A stretch of DNA of 64,000 bases from Halorussus ruber. GTDB taxonomy: Archaea > Halobacteriota > Halobacteria > Halobacteriales > Haladaptataceae. The notes under the pieces were generated by a model, which searched no databases, had not been told where the DNA came from, and saw only the letters and a program-made list of their open reading frames with translations. Positions 1-7,460 of the stretch are shown here, in pieces. Positions within the stretch are counted from its first letter, which is position 1. The number at the start of each line of letters is the position of its first letter. A program made the translations under genes and the position numbers. Where the stretch lies: the NCBI RefSeq assembly GCF_004765785.1, contig NZ_ML219768.1:1-64000 (forward strand), given 5' to 3'.

Positions 1-137
1 ACAAGAGTGGCGGGAAATACCGGCGTCGGTAGACGGCGGGGAAACCGCCATGAACAAGAGTGGCGGGAAATACCGGCGTCGGTAGACGGCGGGGAAACCG
101 CCATGAACAAGAGTGGCGGGAAATACCAGCGTCGATA
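1..137. repeat. 53-bp tandem repeat, about 2.6 copies
   Basis: Two identical 53-base units (1-53, 54-106) are followed by a partial, diverging third unit (107 to about 137). Each unit carries a small hairpin, GGCGG-GGAAA-CCGCC. The array may continue to the left of the window. It lies just downstream of the ABC exporter gene, which ends at 170 on the minus strand. No reading frame or known family is recognised. Confidence 0.9.
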
Positions 138-169
138 AACTTGGCGCGAGTAGCGGCCGACTGCGGTAG

Positions 170-2134
170 TTAGTCGTCCGCGTCGGTCTCGACGCTGGCG
201 GTCCGGCGGGCCGCGCGCTCGATGAACTCCTCGGGCAGTTCGTCGATTTCTCCGGCCTGCACGCCCCAGAGGTGACCGTAGAGACCGTCGTTTTCGAGTA
301 GCTCCTCGTGGCTCCCGCGCTCGACGATTTTCCCGTCTTCGAGGACCACGATTTTGTCGGCGTCCTTGATGGTCGAGAGGCGGTGAGCGATGGCGAAGGT
401 GGTCCGATTCTCGGTGAGCTCGTCCAGACTGCGCTGGATGAGCATCTCGGTCTCGGTGTCCACGTCGCTGGTCGCCTCGTCCAGCACCAGAATCTCGGGG
501 TCTTTCAGGACCGCGCGGGCGATGGAGATGCGCTGGCGCTGACCGCCCGAGAGCTTCACGCCGCGCTCGCCGACCTCGGTCTCGTAGCCCTCCGGCAGGT
601 TCTCGATGAACTCGTGGGCCTCGGCGGCCTTCGCGGCCTCGACTATCTCCTCGTCGTCCACGTCGAAGGTGCCGTAGGCGATGTTCTCCTTGACCGTGCC
701 GTAGAACATGAACGTGTCCTGACTGACGTAGCCGATTGCCTGCCGGAGGCTCGGCAGACTCACGTCCCTGAGGTCGGTGCCGTCGATGCGGATAGCACCC
801 TCGTTCACGTCGTACATCCGGAGGAGAAGCTTCAGGACAGTCGATTTACCCGCGCCCGTGGGTCCGACCAGCGCGAGGGTGTCGCCGCCCTCGACCTCGA
901 AACTGATGTCGTCCACGATGGTCTCCTCGTCGTCGTAGCCGAAGGTCACGTCGTCGTAGACGACCTCGCCCTCCTCGACCGTGAGCTCCTCGGCGTCCGG
1001 CTCCTCGCGGATTCGGCTCGGTTCGTCCATCAGCCCGAAGATTCGGGAACTCGACGCGTACGCGCGTTGGTACATATTAATGATGGAGCCGAACTGCGCC
1101 ATCGGCCAGATGAACCGCTGGGTCAGCAGGATGAAGACGACGAACTCACCGCGGCTCAAATCGCCCGTGAAGAACCACGGTCCCGCACCGTTGAGAACCC
1201 ACAGACCGCCGACGACGAAGGTCAACGCGAAGCCGAGACCCGACAGAATCTGGAGCGAGGGGAAGAACTTGATGCGGGTGACGATAGCGCCCCAGTTCGA
1301 GTCGAAGTAGTCGTTCGACACGTCCTCGACTCGATCCGACTCGTAGCTCTCGGTGTTGGAGGTCTTGATGACCTGAATCCCGCCGAGGTTGTTCTCCAGT
1401 CGGGAGTTGACCTTGCCGACCGCCGAGCGCACGTCGGCGTATTTCGGCTGGATAATCTCCACGAACTTGTAGGTGAACAGCGCGATGAGCGGCACTGGAA
1501 CCATCGCCACTAGCGCGAGTTGCCAGTTGATGCTGAACAGGATGACCGCGATGGCGACCACCATCACCGACAGGCGGAAGGCCGAGTTCATCCCGTCGTT
1601 GAGGAACCGCTCCAGCCGGTTCACGTCGTTCGAGAGGATGGACATCATCTCGCCGGTCTGCTTGTCGGCGAAGAAGTCCATGTTCAGCCGCTGCATCTTG
1701 TCGTAGGTGTCGGTCCGGATCGAGTGCTGGATGTGCTGGGCGAAGGAGTTCCAGCCCCAGTTTCGCGCCCAGTGGAAGGCCGCGCCGAAGCCGAACGCCG
1801 CGGCGACGATTGCGACCGAGAACCAGAACTGGTCGGTCGCCGTCGCGGGCGAAATCTCGGTTGCGAGGGATTTCGATACGAGCGGGAACTGCCCCGCGAG
1901 TGCTTCCGGATACGGAACTTTTGCCGCGCCTTCCGAGAAGAGCGCGTCGATAGCGACCCCGAGGATGAGCGGCGGAAGTAGATTCAACACCCGAGCGAAG
2001 ATGCTCGCCACGACCCCCGTGACGAACGCGAACGCGTTTTCGGACCCGTATTCGAGGAACAGCCGTTTCATCGGGTTCTCGGCGTTCTCCCGTTGCTCCT
2101 CGAACGGGTCGTCTTCTTCGTCTTTGATACTCAT
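170..2134 (-). CDS. ABC exporter, fused membrane and ATPase domains (MsbA/MDR-like)
   Basis: 654-residue half-transporter that would dimerise in the membrane and export an unknown hydrophobic or peptide substrate using ATP. The first ~350 residues hold the six-helix ABC transmembrane domain, including the EMMSILSNDVNRLE coupling region. The ATPase domain follows, with Walker A GPTGAGKS, signature LSGGQRQR, Walker B ILVLDEAT and switch His in AHRLST. The ATG at 2134 is preferred over an in-frame TTG six bases upstream. The acidic N-terminal tail and C-terminal tail are typical of halophiles. Substrate cannot be told from sequence. It stands alone, with no partner half-transporter next to it. 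Confidence 0.95.
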   Translation of the reverse strand: MSIKDEEDDPFEEQRENAENPMKRLFLEYGSENAFAFVTGVVASIFARVLNLLPPLILGVAIDALFSEGAAKVPYPEALAGQFPLVSKSLATEISPATATDQFWFSVAIVAAAFGFGAAFHWARNWGWNSFAQHIQHSIRTDTYDKMQRLNMDFFADKQTGEMMSILSNDVNRLERFLNDGMNSAFRLSVMVVAIAVILFSINWQLALVAMVPVPLIALFTYKFVEIIQPKYADVRSAVGKVNSRLENNLGGIQVIKTSNTESYESDRVEDVSNDYFDSNWGAIVTRIKFFPSLQILSGLGFALTFVVGGLWVLNGAGPWFFTGDLSRGEFVVFILLTQRFIWPMAQFGSIINMYQRAYASSSRIFGLMDEPSRIREEPDAEELTVEEGEVVYDDVTFGYDDEETIVDDISFEVEGGDTLALVGPTGAGKSTVLKLLLRMYDVNEGAIRIDGTDLRDVSLPSLRQAIGYVSQDTFMFYGTVKENIAYGTFDVDDEEIVEAAKAAEAHEFIENLPEGYETEVGERGVKLSGGQRQRISIARAVLKDPEILVLDEATSDVDTETEMLIQRSLDELTENRTTFAIAHRLSTIKDADKIVVLEDGKIVERGSHEELLENDGLYGHLWGVQAGEIDELPEEFIERAARRTASVETDADD

Positions 2135-2328
2135 TATCAATTGGGAATGGTTCGGCTCTTGAAAAACTTTCCTTCGAATCGAAACACGGTGTTCAGCGGT
2201 GTGAGCGTCTTGCTGGACTTCGAAGTGAAGGAGACCCGACTCTTATCGTTGACGGTTCTTTGTTGGCGAGTCGCATGGGGTGCGGCGGGGTACGGCGGTT
2301 AGGGAGAGCCGTCGAGGAGAACCGATCG

Positions 2329-2598
2329 CTACAGCGACCGCGATTCGAGTTCCGGGTCCACGTCGGCCTCGACCAAATCTTGGCGTATCCGGTCGCGCAG
2401 GGGGTCGGGGACCGTGTCCCGTCCGACCGGGACCGCGGTCTCGCCGTCGCCTTTCACCTTCCAGTAGAGGACGCATTCGCTCGGCGCGTAGAACTCGATG
2501 CTGTAGTAGTCGTCGCCGCCGCGGTAGTGGACGCGCGCGGCGAATCCTTCGGCCTGCCAGCCGTCCTGCTCGGCGAGCGCCTCGACTCGTTCGTCCAT
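2329..2598 (-). CDS. conserved haloarchaeal protein of unknown function
   Basis: 89 residues, acidic, no membrane segment. It reads as a compact alpha/beta protein with the phrase YYSIEFYAPSECVLYWKVKG in the middle and a charged helical C-terminus. The codon use, acidic composition and clean ATG start support a real gene. Several antisense frames over the same stretch are Arg-rich shadows. Function is not recognised. It sits alone between the exporter and tRNA-Val. Confidence 0.7.
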   Translation of the reverse strand: MDERVEALAEQDGWQAEGFAARVHYRGGDDYYSIEFYAPSECVLYWKVKGDGETAVPVGRDTVPDPLRDRIRQDLVEADVDPELESRSL

Positions 2599-2689
2599 AT
2601 CCGGAGGTCGTCGCCGGTCGTGGTAGTGGTTACGAAAGCCGACCGAGAAGGTAACAGTTATTTCCGGCGAGCGATTTTGGTCCGATACC

Positions 2690-2763
2690 GGGTCCGTGGT
2701 CTAGTTGGTTATGACGCGGCCTTTACAAGGCTGAGGCCGGTGGTTCGAATCCGCCCGGACCCA
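2690..2763 (+). tRNA. tRNA-Val (UAC)
   Basis: Full cloverleaf: acceptor GGGTCCG/CGGACCC, anticodon stem CGGCC/GGCTG around loop TTTACAA (anticodon TAC), T-loop TTCGAAT and discriminator A at 2763. No intron and no encoded CCA. A TATA-like CAGTTATTT at about 2654-2662 lies the usual ~28 bases upstream. The last 22 bases are repeated downstream (see 2764-2885). Confidence 0.97.
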
Positions 2764-2885
2764 TCCTGCGACGAACGAAGGTGAGGAGCGGATAGTCCTC
2801 CGATGATTCGAACCCTGCGAGTCGCACGTCCGCGCAACGAAGTGAGCAGAACCGTCTCGCTCAGGTTCGAATCCGCCCGGACCCA
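2764..2885 (+). repeat. tRNA-Val-linked 3'-end repeat element
   Basis: Begins directly after the tRNA. It contains an inverted copy of the T-loop region (GATTCGAACC, 2805-2814) and ends with a perfect 22-base direct copy of the tRNA 3' end (2864-2885 equals 2742-2763). The first part, TGCGACGAACGAAGGTGAGG, closely matches the start of the first tRNA-Lys unit at 51870. The inverted and direct T-arm copies can pair to close a long hairpin. Without the other tRNA arms this is not a second tRNA gene. Confidence 0.9.
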
Positions 2886-2892
2886 CTTGTTT

Positions 2893-2976
2893 TCAAATCG
2901 CGCCTTCGTTGGAGGCCCACTCCACCAGCGCGGCGAGTTGCACGAGGACGAACAGCGCGGCTCCGAGTTTTACCAT
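2893..2976 (-). CDS. possible 27-residue membrane microprotein
   Basis: ATG at 2976 opens a 27-codon frame, MVKLGAALFVLVQLAALVEW followed by seven more residues. It is one hydrophobic helix with a short polar tail. No good ribosome site is visible, and it starts 7 bases after the end of the tRNA-Val-linked repeat. The hydrophobic pattern is not expected by chance in Arg-rich shadow frames, but the evidence is thin. Confidence 0.3.
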   Translation of the reverse strand: MVKLGAALFVLVQLAALVEWASNEGAI

Positions 2977-3136
2977 CGACGATAGTTTTTCACGCATCAC
3001 GCAAGACTACGGTCGAGACGTAATTACGTTTGTCGGACTTGGGCGACTCAACCGCCGCGTCGAAGCCATCAAACCTATACAACCCCACGAGAAACGCCAC
3101 GGCCATGCGTCTGCACGCGAGTTTCGGGGTGATAGG

Positions 3137-3688
3137 GTGAACAGAGGAGCAGTCCTCGCGGTGGTGGCCGCGGTCGCGCTCGTCGGGGGAGGAGTGCTGT
3201 TCGTCAGCGGAGGGCCGGGTCAGACACCCGGTTCGGCCGGGGACGGCGCGACGACCGCGACGACAGTCGAGGAGACGAACGGGAAGACGACTCACGCAGA
3301 CGGTTCTGGTAGTTCTGGCGGAGCGAGTGACGAAACCACGAAGGTCTCGACGCCGAGTCCCGGGTACAAGTTCACCATCGAGAACATCGAGAAGTGCGGG
3401 AACACCTGCCGGGACGTGACCGCGCGCCTGACCAACGCTGGCGGCGAGGAGCGCCGGAGCGTCCGCGTCACGACGAAGATGTACGCTGGCGACAGCCTGA
3501 TTTGGTCGGGCAACGAGACCGTCGGGACCCTCGACGCTGGCGAGTCGCACGTCTCGACTCGGCGCGTGAAAGTCGGGTTCTCGGGCGGCATGGCCATCAG
3601 CGCCAACGACGGCTACGTCACCATCGTCACGATAATCGGCTCGGAGTCCGGCACGACGCGGTTCTCCGAGCGCCGGAAAGTGGCCTGA
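3137..3688 (+). CDS. membrane-anchored extracellular protein, unknown function
   Basis: 183 residues from GTG 3137, chosen because GGTGAT (ribosome-binding) lies just ahead and the protein then begins with a hydrophobic segment (AVLAVVAAVALVGGGVLFV). A Thr/Ser/Gly-rich linker (residues ~30-75) follows, then a ~105-residue domain beginning YKFTIENIEKCGNTCRDV. Two cysteines there could form a disulfide. The alternation of strands resembles a beta-sandwich of the CARDB type. No lipobox cysteine is present. The longer upstream frame is rejected as non-coding. Likely a surface protein of unknown binding partner. Confidence 0.75.
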   Translation: MNRGAVLAVVAAVALVGGGVLFVSGGPGQTPGSAGDGATTATTVEETNGKTTHADGSGSSGGASDETTKVSTPSPGYKFTIENIEKCGNTCRDVTARLTNAGGEERRSVRVTTKMYAGDSLIWSGNETVGTLDAGESHVSTRRVKVGFSGGMAISANDGYVTIVTIIGSESGTTRFSERRKVA

Positions 3689-3718
3689 CGGGTTTCGGTC
3701 GAGCGCGACCTCGTATTT

Positions 3719-3820
3719 TCAGTCGAGCGCGGCCCCGCAGTCGGGGCACTCCTCGTCCGCGATGGTGACTTGCGCGTCGCACTCGGGACAGAATTCGAGG
3801 TAGCAGGCGGGGTCGCCCAT
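3719..3820 (-). CDS. CPxCG-type small zinc-finger protein
   Basis: 33 residues from ATG 3820: MGDPACYLEFCPECDAQVTI followed by 13 more. It carries CPEC and CPDCG, two zinc-knuckle halves that together would bind one zinc. Haloarchaea encode many such micro zinc-finger proteins. A few studied ones affect stress or motility, but the role of this one is unknown. It ends 30 bases from the convergent membrane protein gene at 3688. Too short for ordinary gene finders. Confidence 0.75.
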   Translation of the reverse strand: MGDPACYLEFCPECDAQVTIADEECPDCGAALD

Positions 3821-3888
3821 CTCGTTCGTGTGGTTCGTTCTCGTGACTCAAAGCGTTTGTCCCGCTTCCCTCGTGGAGTTTCGAAACG

Positions 3889-3900
3889 CTTTTTTATATC
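3889..3900 (+). promoter_or_regulatory. TATA box of tRNA-Phe
   Basis: TTTTTTATATC, 21-32 bases ahead of the first tRNA base, in a GC-rich setting. It fits the archaeal TATA element position for a tRNA transcribed from its own promoter. Confidence 0.6.
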
Positions 3901-3920
3901 ATCCGCCTCGTTTCGAGTGC

Positions 3921-3994
3921 GCCGCCTTAGCTCAGACTGGGAGAGCACTCGACTGAAGATCGAGCTGTCCCCGGTTCAAATCCGGGAGGCGGCA
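3921..3994 (+). tRNA. tRNA-Phe (GAA)
   Basis: Cloverleaf with acceptor GCCGCCT/AGGCGGC, anticodon loop CTGAAGA (GAA), T-arm CCCGG-TTCAAAT-CCGGG and discriminator A. No intron. A 24-base copy of the 3' end recurs at 4130-4153. Confidence 0.97.
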
Positions 3995-4153
3995 TGATTT
4001 TGCGATTCGCAACACTGCGAGCGACTTCTATGTCGCTCGTCTCTCCGCGAATCGCAAATCTGCTTCTCGGACGGATTTGAACCCTGCCAGAGGCAGCCCG
4101 CGCAGCGTAGCGAGCAGGAACCTCTGGCTCCGGTTCAAATCCGGGAGGCGGCA
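3995..4153 (+). repeat. tRNA-Phe-linked 3'-end repeat element with two nested cruciforms
   Basis: First hairpin: TGCGATTCGC (~4000) pairs with GCGAATCGCA (~4047) and encloses GCGAGCGAC/GTCGCTCGT. Second hairpin: CGGATTTGAACC (4072-4083), an inverted T-arm copy, pairs with GGTTCAAATCCG and encloses CCAGAGG/CCTCTGG. The element ends in a perfect 24-base copy of the tRNA 3' end (4130-4153 equals 3971-3994). The order hairpin A, hairpin B, tRNA tail matches the second tRNA-Lys unit at 52000-52167. Confidence 0.92.
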
Positions 4154-4226
4154 CTTCTCTGAACTTGACCGAATAGCAGGACGCGTTCCGGCGATACGGT
4201 TGTATTTCGAGAATAGCTGCGTAACG

Positions 4227-4246
4227 AAATAAAACCAAAATAAAGG
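4227..4246 (-). terminator. T-rich terminator of the GIDE-like gene
   Basis: Read on the minus strand, just after the stop at 4251, there are runs CTTTATTTTGG and TTTTATTTCG. Clustered T-tracts without a strong hairpin are the usual archaeal termination signal. Confidence 0.5.
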
Positions 4247-4250
4247 CAGT

Positions 4251-4964
4251 TCAAACGAATAATCCTATGAAGCCTGCGCCCAGGCTTCCAAGCCCAACGA
4301 TGGCTTGACCCAGACCTTTGGCAAACGATTTTTTGAGAACGTGTGTTCGAGTCTCTACCAGTTGGTTCGGGTTCTCGTCGGTTACGAAGAACGCCCCATT
4401 GTGGTTTGTAAGAACTGTCTCGCCGTTCTCTTGTTCTGCGTACCCGTAGAGGTACACTTCGTCACCGACATCGATGTGATCAATCTCGTAGTCTCGCTTG
4501 CCTTTTACTGGTTGCTCAGGAAGGTTAGCCCAGTCGTCGAATCGCTGGACTTTCTCCGGTGGCCGTTCGTCACCAGCAACTTGTTTAGTGACTGAGTTTG
4601 CATCCGAAGGTTCCACAGCGATTCCCTCGGGGTTGACCGGGATTCGTCCGGAATCTGTTTCGATGGCGAACGGCCTCGTAAAGGTATCGTCGGCGAGAAA
4701 CTCGTTATCGTCGCCGAGTTGACCCTGCCAGACTTCTACCTCCGCTGCCACGCATTCTCCACCCCCTATCGGGAGCGGGTCATCGGAAGTTATCGTTCCC
4801 GTAATCGCTACTTCTCCGCTTAGCGAGTCCGTCTCCCCTGTCGGTTCGTGTTCTCGAATCGCCTTGTTTTGCCGACGTTTTTGTATCCCCTCGCTCACGC
4901 TCCAGTACGCGAAGAGAAGCGCTCCAGCACCGAAACCCATGATCGCAAGTTCAAAGTACACCAT
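4251..4964 (-). CDS. membrane protein with GIDE-like (E3-ligase-like) domain
   Basis: 237 residues. One N-terminal helix (AIMGFGAGALLFAYW, residues ~8-22), a large soluble middle, and a C-terminal helix (GLGQAIVGLGSLGAGFIGLFV). The middle has the order GEVAITGTI, then a Cys-Val-Ala-Ala-Glu-Val-Glu-Val strand, then DSGRIPVNPEG, as in the GIDE domain of MULAN-type membrane E3 ligases and their prokaryotic relatives. No RING domain is present, so ligase activity is not implied. Prokaryotic members are unassigned membrane-associated proteins. GC content is lower than its neighbours. T-rich termination follows at 4227-4246. Confidence 0.75.
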   Translation of the reverse strand: MVYFELAIMGFGAGALLFAYWSVSEGIQKRRQNKAIREHEPTGETDSLSGEVAITGTITSDDPLPIGGGECVAAEVEVWQGQLGDDNEFLADDTFTRPFAIETDSGRIPVNPEGIAVEPSDANSVTKQVAGDERPPEKVQRFDDWANLPEQPVKGKRDYEIDHIDVGDEVYLYGYAEQENGETVLTNHNGAFFVTDENPNQLVETRTHVLKKSFAKGLGQAIVGLGSLGAGFIGLFV

Positions 4965-5299
4965 TACGAGTCCCTCAACGAATTGATTTTAGTCGAAAAC
5001 GCTTCGTAGCCGTACCCTTCAATTGGTCGCAAATCATATACTGTCCTCATTACACATATGGTTAATAAATTTATCGTATATCTATCAATCGGACTGATTC
5101 TGTAGTCCGGTTAGTAGACAAAGTTGGACAATCACAGTTAGGTATCGAAAGGAACCGAGTGCGCCACTCAATAGACTACTTGAATCAGGACGAACACCGG
5201 ATAACTCGCCCCAACGTCACTCGATTTCGCGTACCCTTCCGAGGCAAGAACCACCACCGAGCCAAGGGCTTATACTCCGGATGCCGCTAGCAACTCCTG
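4965..5299. other. intergenic region, AT-rich core
   Basis: Divergent promoter region between the GIDE-like gene and the J-domain ferredoxin gene. An AT-rich block at about 5030-5100 (ATGGTTAATAAATTTATCG and neighbours) could hold TATA elements or be remnant DNA. No convincing reading frame, RNA or repeat is seen. Confidence 0.5.
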
Positions 5300-6034
5300 A
5301 TGGAGTCCCCCTTCGAAGTCCTCCGCCTCGACGCCGACGCCGACGAGGAGGAAATCGAGCAGGCTTACAGAGAGCGGGTCAAGCAGGCCCACCCGGACCA
5401 AGGCGGGTCGATCGAGGAGTTCCAGACGGTCCGGACGGCCTACGAGCGAATCAAGGCCGGATACTCGCCGAACGGAAAGTCGGCCTCCGCCGAGGGTGCC
5501 AGCGCGGGCAACGGGACCCGAGCGCAGGACCGCGCCAGCGGACAGGACCGCGCCGGTGCGAAAAACGAAGCCCGAGATACGGCGGAGTCCGAACCCGACG
5601 ACCGAGCGGAGTGGGCGACCTCCGAGGTCACGTATCTCAACTACGACGTGCTGAGCGATTTCGGCTGGGAGACCGACGACCGGAACCTCTTCCGGAAGGC
5701 GTCCGCCGCGGACTTGGACGAGGACGATTTCGGGCAGTTCGTGGCCGACCCCGGCCAGTCGCTGCTCGAAGCCGCCGAGGACCACGGCTTCGCGTGGCCC
5801 TTCGCCTGCCGCGGCGGGGCGTGCGCGAACTGCGCAATCATGATACGCGACGGCGAACTCTCGATGCCCTCCAGCCACGTCCTCTCTGCGGAGATGATGG
5901 AACAGGGGATTCGCCTCTCGTGCAACGGCGTGCCCATCACGAGAGAACTCGAAATCATCTACAACGTCAAGCACATGCCCGAACTCGAAGACCTGCTGTT
6001 GCCGCCCGACCCGTTCGAGAACGCCTACAGCTGA
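5300..6034 (+). CDS. J-domain and [2Fe-2S] ferredoxin fusion protein
   Basis: 244 residues. Residues 1-60 are a J-domain with the HPD signature (VKQAHPDQGGS), which stimulates DnaK ATPase in known cases. Residues ~60-100 are a low-complexity linker. Residues ~110-240 are a plant-type [2Fe-2S] ferredoxin with cysteine pattern CRGGACANC and a fourth Cys in LSCNG. J-domain/ferredoxin fusions occur in haloarchaea. Whether the J part recruits DnaK to Fe-S assembly or to a redox partner is inference. The ATG at 5300 gives the J-domain its normal N-terminus. It is monocistronic, with no DnaK nearby. Confidence 0.9.
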   Translation: MESPFEVLRLDADADEEEIEQAYRERVKQAHPDQGGSIEEFQTVRTAYERIKAGYSPNGKSASAEGASAGNGTRAQDRASGQDRAGAKNEARDTAESEPDDRAEWATSEVTYLNYDVLSDFGWETDDRNLFRKASAADLDEDDFGQFVADPGQSLLEAAEDHGFAWPFACRGGACANCAIMIRDGELSMPSSHVLSAEMMEQGIRLSCNGVPITRELEIIYNVKHMPELEDLLLPPDPFENAYS

Positions 6035-6277
6035 ATCGCCGATTCGCGGCCGAGGGCGAATGATGGCAGAGAGCAATGGTTTTGATTTTCTAAGAATTAC
6101 AGAGGTAGTTCTGGAAAACAAAAACAATGCTTTCGTCGCTCGTGACCCGACGATTTCGCTCGACCGGCCTCACCGGTTCACCTCCGTTCCGAGCGTCGAG
6201 CGTTCGGCTCCCCCGAAACCCGTGGCATTCGTTCTCTCGGAAGCCTTATCCGTAAGCCGACTCTCTCTATAGTTGCA

Positions 6278-6472
6278 ATGGCGAAAGGTACGGTCGACTT
6301 CTTCAACGACACCGGCGGTTACGGCTTTATTGACACTGAGGACGAGGACGAGGACGTTTTCTTCCACATGGAGGACGTTGGCGGCCCTGACCTCGAAGAG
6401 GGACAGGAAATCGAGTTCGACATCGAGCAGGCTGACAAGGGTCCGCGCGCGACCAACGTCCAGCGACTGTAA
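6278..6472 (+). CDS. cspA: cold shock domain protein
   Basis: 64 residues, a single cold-shock OB-fold: MAKGTVDFFNDTGGYGFI and VFFHMEDV correspond to the RNP1/RNP2 nucleic-acid binding motifs (GYGFI, VFFH). Binds single-stranded RNA or DNA. Acidic for the family, as in halophiles. TATA-like GCCTTATCC at ~6241 puts the transcript start near the ATG, so it is probably leaderless. The preceding 243 bases hold no other gene. Confidence 0.95.
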   Translation: MAKGTVDFFNDTGGYGFIDTEDEDEDVFFHMEDVGGPDLEEGQEIEFDIEQADKGPRATNVQRL

Positions 6473-6582
6473 TTCGGTCGGACTTTCAGACAACTAACTT
6501 TACTTCAATTTTCGAGTCGGACAGCGACAGCATTCATCTGATTAGAGTTACAGTAAAGAGACCAAAATTCAATTTACAAATC

Positions 6583-7428
6583 CTACTCCTGTAGTCGTGT
6601 CATGACTTCATGAGCCCGCTCAAAGCGATTTAACAATTGTTCAAGGTCTTCCTTCTCGTGTACTATAGTTCGATTTGCATGCATTACCTTGTTTCGGAGA
6701 TTCACTACTCCACTCATATTCTTTTTAAATTGATTCCGAGATGAAAAGCCACAGTCTTCACGAAGTTCTTCCTGTTTCTCAATTATACTTTTCATCTCTC
6801 CAAGCGTCATATATTCTGCAATGTGGACTCCTACTCCTTTTGACTGTGATTTCTGCCAGCGACCAATTGTGCACGGCCGAGCATATTTGAAGAGATTTTC
6901 TGATTCTTCGTAGTGAGTTTCAATTACCGTCGAAAATTGATTTTCAAGTTCAGCTAAAACAGGATACAGCATTTCATTTACGCTACGCTTATTTGCATCT
7001 GCTATAGTTGCAATATAATATCTCTGGCCCTCTAATATATTTCTAATTATATCTGGGAACTTGGCTTCATTGATTCTCTCCTCATCAAATTCTGCTATCT
7101 CATCTATTCCATACTTTTCTCCATCAGGAAATGTAAACCGCATATCTTTCTGGGTATCTACTAATATAAAACTATATTCCACCAAGAGTTTAAGACCTTC
7201 ATAGAGATGGTCATCCTCCTTTAGATACTGCTCGTCTTTTATTTCCCCCAATTCCTCTTGTTCAACATCATAGTATTCATCTTTCTCCGGGATTGGAATG
7301 TAACTATACTTTTGATTTTTATAGAATTCTATATTTGATTTGTAGTTCCCTATAGTCTCTGTCTCTGCTTTGGAGCAAATGGAAAAGATTGTGTGAATAC
7401 TAGGTATGTCTCGTCGGTCCAATTCCAT
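6583..7428 (-). CDS. AT-rich HEPN-like protein, possible defence RNase
   Basis: 281 residues, far more AT-rich and Lys/Asn/Ile-rich than its neighbours, which suggests recent acquisition. The C-terminal ~110 residues are helical and include GVVNLRNKVMHANRTI, an R-x4-H motif (RNKVMH) typical of HEPN RNase folds used in abortive-infection and toxin systems. The N-terminal half is acidic and unrecognised. No partner nucleotidyltransferase or antitoxin is adjacent: it is flanked by cspA and an aldo/keto reductase. A defence role is inference. A non-nuclease HEPN-fold protein is equally possible. Confidence 0.65.
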   Translation of the reverse strand: MELDRRDIPSIHTIFSICSKAETETIGNYKSNIEFYKNQKYSYIPIPEKDEYYDVEQEELGEIKDEQYLKEDDHLYEGLKLLVEYSFILVDTQKDMRFTFPDGEKYGIDEIAEFDEERINEAKFPDIIRNILEGQRYYIATIADANKRSVNEMLYPVLAELENQFSTVIETHYEESENLFKYARPCTIGRWQKSQSKGVGVHIAEYMTLGEMKSIIEKQEELREDCGFSSRNQFKKNMSGVVNLRNKVMHANRTIVHEKEDLEQLLNRFERAHEVMTRLQE

Positions 7429-7460
7429 ATAATCCGTTATTATTGGAACGGGCTTAAATT

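Noticed and set aside
2864-2885. Extra tRNA genes at the tail copies (also 4130, 28641, 51977, 52145)
   Set aside because: Only the T-arm and acceptor 3' strand are present; no D-arm or anticodon arm.
2742-4153. tRNA tail copies as attachment sites of an integrated virus or plasmid
   Set aside because: Distances are only 120-170 bases, no integrase or cargo lies between, and four separate tRNAs show the same layout.
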